From Blastococcus aggregatus (GTDB lineage: Bacteria; Actinomycetota; Actinomycetes; Mycobacteriales; Geodermatophilaceae): 64,000 nucleotides of DNA. Both the position numbers and the translations under genes were made by a program. The stretch lies in NCBI RefSeq assembly GCF_900221005.1, contig NZ_OBQI01000001.1, positions 930,001-994,000 on the forward strand, in the 5' to 3' direction. The notes beneath the pieces were generated by a model. The model was given only the letters and a program-made list of their open reading frames with translations. It did no database searches and was not told the DNA's origin. Below are positions 59,894 to 64,000 of this stretch, one piece after another; positions within the stretch are counted from its first letter, which is position 1; each line of letters starts with the position of its first letter.

Positions 59894-60781
59894 TCAGACG
59901 TGCCAGGGGAACCGGGTGAAGTCCGGGTCGCGCTTCTCGAGGAAGGCGTCCCGGCCCTCGACGGCCTCCTCGGCCATGTAGGCCAGCCGGGTGGTCTCGC
60001 CGGCGAACAACTGCTGGCCGACGAGTCCGTCGTCGATCAGGTTGAACGAGTACTTGAGCATCCGCTGGGCGGTCGGCGACTTGGCCACGATCTTCTTGCC
60101 CCACTCCAGCGCGGTCGCCTCCAGCTCGGCATGGGGGACGACGCGGTTGACCATCCCCATCGCGTGCGCGTCGGCGGCGGAGTACTCCTCGCCGAGGAAG
60201 AAGATCTCGCGGGCGAACTTCTGCCCCACCTGCCGGGCGAGGTAGGCCGAACCGAACCCGCCGTCGAAGCTGCCGACGTCGGCGTCGGTCTGCTTGAACC
60301 GCGCGTGCTCGGCGCTGGCCAGGGTCAGGTCCGAGACGACGTGCAGGCTGTGCCCGCCACCGGCCGCCCACCCGGGGACGACGCAGAGGACGATCTTCGG
60401 CATGAAGCGGATCAGCCGCTGCGCCTCGAGGATGTGCAGCCGGCCGCTCGAGCCCTGCGCGTGCTCGTAGCCGTACTTCCCGCGCACCCGCTGGTCGCCG
60501 CCGGAGCAGAACGCCCAGCCGCCGTCCTTCTCGCTGGGGCCGTTGCCGGTGAGGATCACGCAGCCCACGTCGGTGGACAGCCGGGCGTGCTCCAGGGCGG
60601 CGATGAGCTCGTCCACCGACTGCGGCCGGAACGCGTTGCGCACCTCGGGCCGGTCGAACGCGATGCGGACGACACCCGCGTCGACGGCCCGGTGGTAGGT
60701 GATGTCGGCGAAGTCGAACCCCTCGACCGGCCGCCACGCGGAGCTGTCGAAGATCTCGGAGACGTCGTCGCGGGCGCTCAT
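59894..60781 (-). CDS. menB: 1,4-dihydroxy-2-naphthoyl-CoA synthase
   Basis: The 295-residue crotonase-fold protein has FCSGGDQRVRGKYGY, the oxyanion region VPGWAAGGGHSLHVV and the MenB signature DADVGSFDGGFGSAYLARQVGQ. The C-terminus reads ETTRLAYMAEEAVEGRDAFLEKRDPDF (outlined), carrying the MenB Tyr. It cyclises o-succinylbenzoyl-CoA in menaquinone synthesis, the quinone likely used by the NrfD-type formate dehydrogenase of this genome. ATG 60781 is the first start in frame. Confidence 0.93.
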   Translation of the reverse strand: MSARDDVSEIFDSSAWRPVEGFDFADITYHRAVDAGVVRIAFDRPEVRNAFRPQSVDELIAALEHARLSTDVGCVILTGNGPSEKDGGWAFCSGGDQRVRGKYGYEHAQGSSGRLHILEAQRLIRFMPKIVLCVVPGWAAGGGHSLHVVSDLTLASAEHARFKQTDADVGSFDGGFGSAYLARQVGQKFAREIFFLGEEYSAADAHAMGMVNRVVPHAELEATALEWGKKIVAKSPTAQRMLKYSFNLIDDGLVGQQLFAGETTRLAYMAEEAVEGRDAFLEKRDPDFTRFPWHV

Positions 60782-60824
60782 GCAGCGAACCTTACGAAGG
60801 GCCCCCGCGGGGCGCCCGCCCGCA

Positions 60825-61607
60825 TCACTGGCCGAGCAGCCCGCGGACCGGCTTCAGCACCCCGCCCGCGAGCCGCGAGAGGCTGACCAGCACGCCGCCG
60901 ACGAGCGTGCAGGGGCAGGGCACTCCCTCGGCGTCGGTCCCCGGTTCCGGCTCGGGCTGGGGCTGGGGCTGGGGAGCCGGCTGCTGGGGCTGCGGCTGGA
61001 CCGGTTGCTGCTGCGGGGGCTGCTGCTGCGGAGGCTGCTGGGAGGGCTGCGGGGCCGGCGCGGGAGCCGGCTTCGACGGGAGGACCTGGATCGGCGTGGT
61101 CCCCGGCTGCGTGGTGCCCGGCTGCGTGGCGCCCTGCTGCGGGCTGCCTGGCTGGGTGCTGCCGCCCTGGGGAGCGCCCGGGCCGGTGCCGGTCGCGGTC
61201 CACCCCGGCGCCGTGCCGGCCTGGCCGGTCCCGGCGTCCCCGCCCGACGGAGCACCCGGTGCACTCGGCGCACCCTCCGCGCCCGTCGTGTCCGGGCCGG
61301 GCGGTCCCGCCGCCGGTACCGGCAGCGGCGCGGCGTCCGTCCCGCCGTCGGCGTCCGGGCCCTCGTCGTCGCGGCCGCCGCCGGCACCCGGATCGACCCC
61401 GCGGAAGACGTCGGCCTCCCGGCTCGCGCCGTCCGGCGCGAGGGAGGACCGGACGATCGCCAGGGGCGCGGCGATCAGCAGTGCGGCGCAGGCGAGGGAG
61501 AGCAGCAGCAGCGCCCGTGCGCGCCGGCGGTCCGGCCGGGGGCTCGCGGCGACCGCGTCCGTCCGCGCAGGAACAGGTGCTGCATGACGGGCAGGGCGGG
61601 ACAACAC
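60825..61607 (-). CDS. Exported low-complexity Pro/Gln/Thr-rich protein
   Basis: The 260-residue protein has a basic start and one membrane/signal segment (about residues 28-48, ALLLLSLACAALLIAAPLAIV). A long spacer follows, rich in Gly/Pro/Thr/Gln with (TQPG)n and PQPQPQ runs. A short hydrophobic end (PCPCTLVGGVLVSLSRLAGGVL) carries two Cys. The start is GTG 61607, with GAGGAG upstream. Its design is like that of 8203, but their sequences are not alike in detail. It is probably a wall-spanning protein; the function is unknown. Confidence 0.6.
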   Translation of the reverse strand: MLSRPARHAAPVPARTDAVAASPRPDRRRARALLLLSLACAALLIAAPLAIVRSSLAPDGASREADVFRGVDPGAGGGRDDEGPDADGGTDAAPLPVPAAGPPGPDTTGAEGAPSAPGAPSGGDAGTGQAGTAPGWTATGTGPGAPQGGSTQPGSPQQGATQPGTTQPGTTPIQVLPSKPAPAPAPQPSQQPPQQQPPQQQPVQPQPQQPAPQPQPQPEPEPGTDAEGVPCPCTLVGGVLVSLSRLAGGVLKPVRGLLGQ

Positions 61608-61683
61608 TGCTCCTCGGAGAACGGGACTGGAGACCTGTCCGGGCCTGTGCCCAGCCCGGTTGTGAAGTAGTCCTGTTCCGGAA

Positions 61684-62175
61684 TCACCCGCGCGTGTCGG
61701 CGGGCCCGCCCGTGAGCAGCAGCGGGAGCAGCCGGTCCAGCGACGCCGCGAGACCGGGGTGCAGCGCCACGGCGCCCAGGCCGGCCAGCGGCCACCAGGC
61801 CACGCCGTCGCTCTCGCCGTCCAGGCGCAGCTCCGCCGGGTCGATCGGCCGGGCCGGGCGGGCCAGGACGGTCGTGTAGGCCCAGCCGCCGTGGTCGTCG
61901 ACCGACCGGGCACCGAGGACGACGTCGTCCGGCACCAGGCCCAGTTCTTCCCGGCACTCGCGCAGCGCGCCGACGTGCGGCGGCTCGCCGGTGTGCAGCG
62001 CACCGCCGGGGGTGCCCCAGGTCCCGCCGTGGTGCGACCACAGGGCGCGGTGCTGGAGCAGCACCTCGGGCCCGGCCGCGCCGTCGCGGTGCAGGAACAG
62101 CCCGGCGGCCCCCGCCCGGCCCCAGTGATCGTGGCCGAGCGCGCAGGAGGTCCAGCCGTCGGTGGAGGCGAACAC
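61684..62175 (-). CDS. Nudix hydrolase
   Basis: The protein has about 163 residues. The Nudix box is complete: GALHTGEPPHVGAL then RECREELGLV, fitting G-x5-E-x7-R-E-x2-E-E-x-G. Substrate-side residues LWSHHGGTWGTPGG precede it. It hydrolyses a nucleoside diphosphate linked to X. The start is uncertain: GTG 62175, 62193 or further out all fit. It diverges from the MaoC gene at 62268. Confidence 0.8.
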   Translation of the reverse strand: MFASTDGWTSCALGHDHWGRAGAAGLFLHRDGAAGPEVLLQHRALWSHHGGTWGTPGGALHTGEPPHVGALRECREELGLVPDDVVLGARSVDDHGGWAYTTVLARPARPIDPAELRLDGESDGVAWWPLAGLGAVALHPGLAASLDRLLPLLLTGGPADTRG

Positions 62176-62267
62176 ACGAACAGTGAACCCCACCACTCCG
62201 GGGCCGTCGGGGTCAGCACGTAGGTTCCAGAGGACAACGTCCGCGCTTCCCGACGGAGGATCTCCCA

Positions 62268-62726
62268 ATGAGCACCACCACGACCATGGCCGAGCTGCCC
62301 GGGCTCGTCGGCACCGAGCTGGGCACCAGCGAGTGGTACGAGGTGACGCAGGAGCACGTGAACCTCTTCGCCGACGCGACCGGTGACCACCAGTGGATCC
62401 ACGTCGACCCGGAGCGCGCAACCAAGGAGAGCCCGTTCGGCGGCCCCATCGCGCACGGTTACCTGACCCTGTCGCTGCTGGTCCCGCTGTTCGGCAGCGT
62501 CCTCCGCGTCACCGACACGGTGATGGGCGTGAACTACGGCCTCAACAAGGTCCGCTTCCCCTCCCCCGTGCCCGTGGGCGCCAAGGTGCGGCTGACCGCG
62601 ACGCTGGCCGGCATCGAGGACATCGCCGGCGGCAAGCAGCTCACCTTCTCCTGCGTGATCGAGCGCGAGGGCGGCGACAAGCCGGTCTGCATCGCGGAGC
62701 CGGTGTACCGCTACTACGGCGGCTGA
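62268..62726 (+). CDS. MaoC-like (R)-specific enoyl-CoA hydratase
   Basis: The 152-residue hot-dog-fold protein has the MaoC motif ADATGDHQWIHVDPERA (catalytic Asp and His) and HGYLTLSLL, as in NodN/PhaJ-type proteins. It hydrates trans-2-enoyl-CoA. GGAGG lies nine bases before ATG 62268. It ends four bases before the LOG gene, so the two form an operon. Confidence 0.88.
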   Translation: MSTTTTMAELPGLVGTELGTSEWYEVTQEHVNLFADATGDHQWIHVDPERATKESPFGGPIAHGYLTLSLLVPLFGSVLRVTDTVMGVNYGLNKVRFPSPVPVGAKVRLTATLAGIEDIAGGKQLTFSCVIEREGGDKPVCIAEPVYRYYGG

Positions 62727-62730
62727 GCGC

Positions 62731-63303
62731 GTGCGCGTCGCCGTCTTCACGGGGTCGCACGCCGGGCCGGCGTCGCACGCCGAGGCGGCGGCCGCCTTCG
62801 CCGGTGACCTGGCGCGGGCCGGCGTCGGCATCGTCTACGGCGGCGGGAACGTCGGGCTGATGGGCGTCGTCGCCGATGCCGCGCTGGCGGCCGGCGGCGA
62901 GGTCATCGGCGTGATCCCGCAGCACCTGGTGGACGACGAGGTCGCGCACACCGGCCTGCCGCGCCTGGAGATCGTGCAGACGATGCACGAGCGCAAGGCG
63001 GTCATGGCCGAGCTGTCCGACGCCTTCGTCGCGCTGCCCGGGGCCGCGGGCACCCTCGAGGAGCTGTTCGAGGCCTGGACCTGGGGCATGCTCGGGCTGC
63101 ACGCGAAGCCGACGGCGCTGGTCGACGTCGACGGGTTCTGGCAGCCGCTGGTGGGCCAGCTGCGCCGCATGGTCGACGACGGCTACCTCGACGCCGGGCG
63201 GCTGGACGCGCTCGGCGTGGTGCAGGACGTCGCGGCGCTGCTGCGCTTCGTCGAGGCCTACGAGCACCCGGCACGCAAGTGGACGGCCCCCTCGTCCTCC
63301 TGA
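62731..63303 (+). CDS. LOG family protein (cytokinin riboside monophosphate phosphoribohydrolase-like)
   Basis: The 190-residue protein has VAVFTGSHAG, IVYGGGNVGLMGVVADAAL, HERKAVMAELSDAFVALPGAAGTLEEL and EAWTWGMLGLHAKP. The second glycine of PGGxGTxxE is Ala (PGAAGT); the catalytic Arg-Lys and Glu residues remain. Such enzymes cleave nucleoside 5'-monophosphates to base and ribose-5-phosphate. It is followed by a large hairpin. Confidence 0.85.
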   Translation: MRVAVFTGSHAGPASHAEAAAAFAGDLARAGVGIVYGGGNVGLMGVVADAALAAGGEVIGVIPQHLVDDEVAHTGLPRLEIVQTMHERKAVMAELSDAFVALPGAAGTLEELFEAWTWGMLGLHAKPTALVDVDGFWQPLVGQLRRMVDDGYLDAGRLDALGVVQDVAALLRFVEAYEHPARKWTAPSSS

Positions 63304-63316
63304 CCGCCGCCCGCTG

Positions 63317-63363
63317 CGGACCTTCTGCACCGAAAGTCCCGAACTTCCGGTGCAGAAGGTCCG
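63317..63363 (+). terminator. 16-bp terminator hairpin after the LOG gene
   Basis: CGGACCTTCTGCACCG (63317-63332) pairs perfectly with CGGTGCAGAAGGTCCG (63348-63363) with a 15-base loop. The left arm plus AAAGTCC resembles the element at 51323. Confidence 0.75.
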
Positions 63364-63415
63364 GGAACGGGTTGCCGTAACCCCTCGGCAACACCGAACG
63401 TGCTCCACTGGGGTG

Positions 63416-64000
63416 ATGCCGACGACGCCGCTGCCCCGCGAGTCCCGGATCGTGCACGGCCACCGGCGGGCGTTCGTCCGCGCCGGCGAGGGCCCCCCGC
63501 TGCTGCTCCTGCACGGGATCGGCAACAGCGCCCAGACCTGGGCCGGCGTCGTCGACCGGCTGGCGGCGTCGCACACCGTGATCGCGCCCGACCTGCTGGG
63601 CCACGGCTCCTCCGACAAGCCCCGCGGCGACTACTCGGTCGCCGGCTACGCCAACGGGATGCGGGACCTGCTCTCGGTGCTCGACATCGAGCAGGCCACC
63701 GTCGTCGGGCACTCGCTCGGCGGCGGGATCGCGCTGCAGTTCGCCTACCAGTTCCCCGAGCGCTGCGAGCGGCTCGTGCTGGTGAGCAGCGGCGGGCTGG
63801 GCCCGGAGCTCTCGCTGGGCCTGCGCGCGGCCGCGCTGCCGGGCAGCGAGGCGGTGCTGACCGCGCTCACCCACCTGCCGCTGCCCCTGAACGCCGGGCT
63901 GCGGGGCGTGGACGCGCTGAGCCGGGCCATGGGCTGGATCCGGGTCCAGGACCTCGCCGAGGCCGGCGAGGCGCTGCTCGCGCTCTCCGACGCCGAGGCC
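63416..64000 (+). CDS. Alpha/beta hydrolase (3' part beyond window)
   Basis: 195 residues are visible from ATG 63416: LLLLHGIGNSAQTW (oxyanion HG), DLLGHGSSDKP, VVGHSLGGGIALQFAYQFPERCERL (nucleophile elbow GHSLGG) and LVLVSSGGLG. The reading frame is open to the right edge. It is a typical single-domain hydrolase; the acid and His are outside the window, so the substrate is not predictable. Confidence 0.88.
   Translation, partial: MPTTPLPRESRIVHGHRRAFVRAGEGPPLLLLHGIGNSAQTWAGVVDRLAASHTVIAPDLLGHGSSDKPRGDYSVAGYANGMRDLLSVLDIEQATVVGHSLGGGIALQFAYQFPERCERLVLVSSGGLGPELSLGLRAAALPGSEAVLTALTHLPLPLNAGLRGVDALSRAMGWIRVQDLAEAGEALLALSDAEA

Overview
This is a GC-rich actinobacterial chromosome segment. GTG starts are frequent, stop/start overlaps of the ATGA/GTGA type are common, and many genes appear leaderless, with a TAGGAT-like -10 box 6-8 bases before the start codon. 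The best family-level guess is Geodermatophilaceae (Blastococcus/Geodermatophilus/Modestobacter). The strongest argument is a formate dehydrogenase whose selenocysteine position is encoded by UAG rather than UGA, a code variant reported (from memory, Mukai and colleagues 2016) in Geodermatophilus and Blastococcus. No rRNA, tRNA, CRISPR array or intact insertion sequence was seen.

Positions 1-12223 hold a first polysaccharide locus: an acetyltransferase-like protein, GT2 and GT4 glycosyltransferases, a glycoside hydrolase, two Wzz-like proteins, a Wzy-type polymerase/ligase, a Wzx-type flippase, a NodB deacetylase, a low-complexity exported protein and a WbaP-type initiating transferase. Positions 12387-19892 are a patchy zone with small membrane proteins, two decayed genes (an SGNH hydrolase fragment and a multiply frameshifted deacetylase), a PP-loop/asparagine-synthetase-like protein, a second polymerase and an acyltransferase-SGNH fusion. 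Positions 20037-25864 carry rmlD-rmlB, two membrane proteins, a UDP-glucose dehydrogenase and an LCP ligase.

Positions 25870-37239 are a second, compact polysaccharide operon on the minus strand. Read in transcription order it has a BY-kinase, PglF-like dehydratase, PglE-like aminotransferase, PglC-like phosphosugar transferase, PglD-like acetyltransferase, WbuB-like glycosyltransferase, flippase, UDP-HexNAc dehydrogenase and a low-molecular-weight tyrosine phosphatase. A second phosphatase diverges from the kinase. The set predicts a glycan started by a diNAc-bacillosamine-type sugar on undecaprenyl phosphate.

Positions 37229-43074 encode formate dehydrogenase: FdhA with an in-frame TAG at codon 194 followed by a SECIS-like hairpin, the four-cluster ferredoxin FdhB, an NrfD-type membrane subunit and a small upstream membrane protein. 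TAG still terminates at least five other genes in the window, so recoding is local.

Positions 43186-57057 hold a degenerate SGNH protein, exported proteins including a TasA/camelysin-like one, and an overlapping pair of c-di-GMP proteins. In the first the GGDEF is degenerate and the EAL intact; in the second the GGDEF is intact and the EAL degenerate, and this gene also carries a frameshift. These are followed by an MBL-fold hydrolase, a DedA protein, a holin-phosphodiesterase fusion, GpgS and a GDPD. Positions 57275-64000 are housekeeping: a HAD phosphatase, two TetR regulators, MenB, a Nudix hydrolase, a MaoC protein, a LOG protein and the start of an alpha/beta hydrolase.
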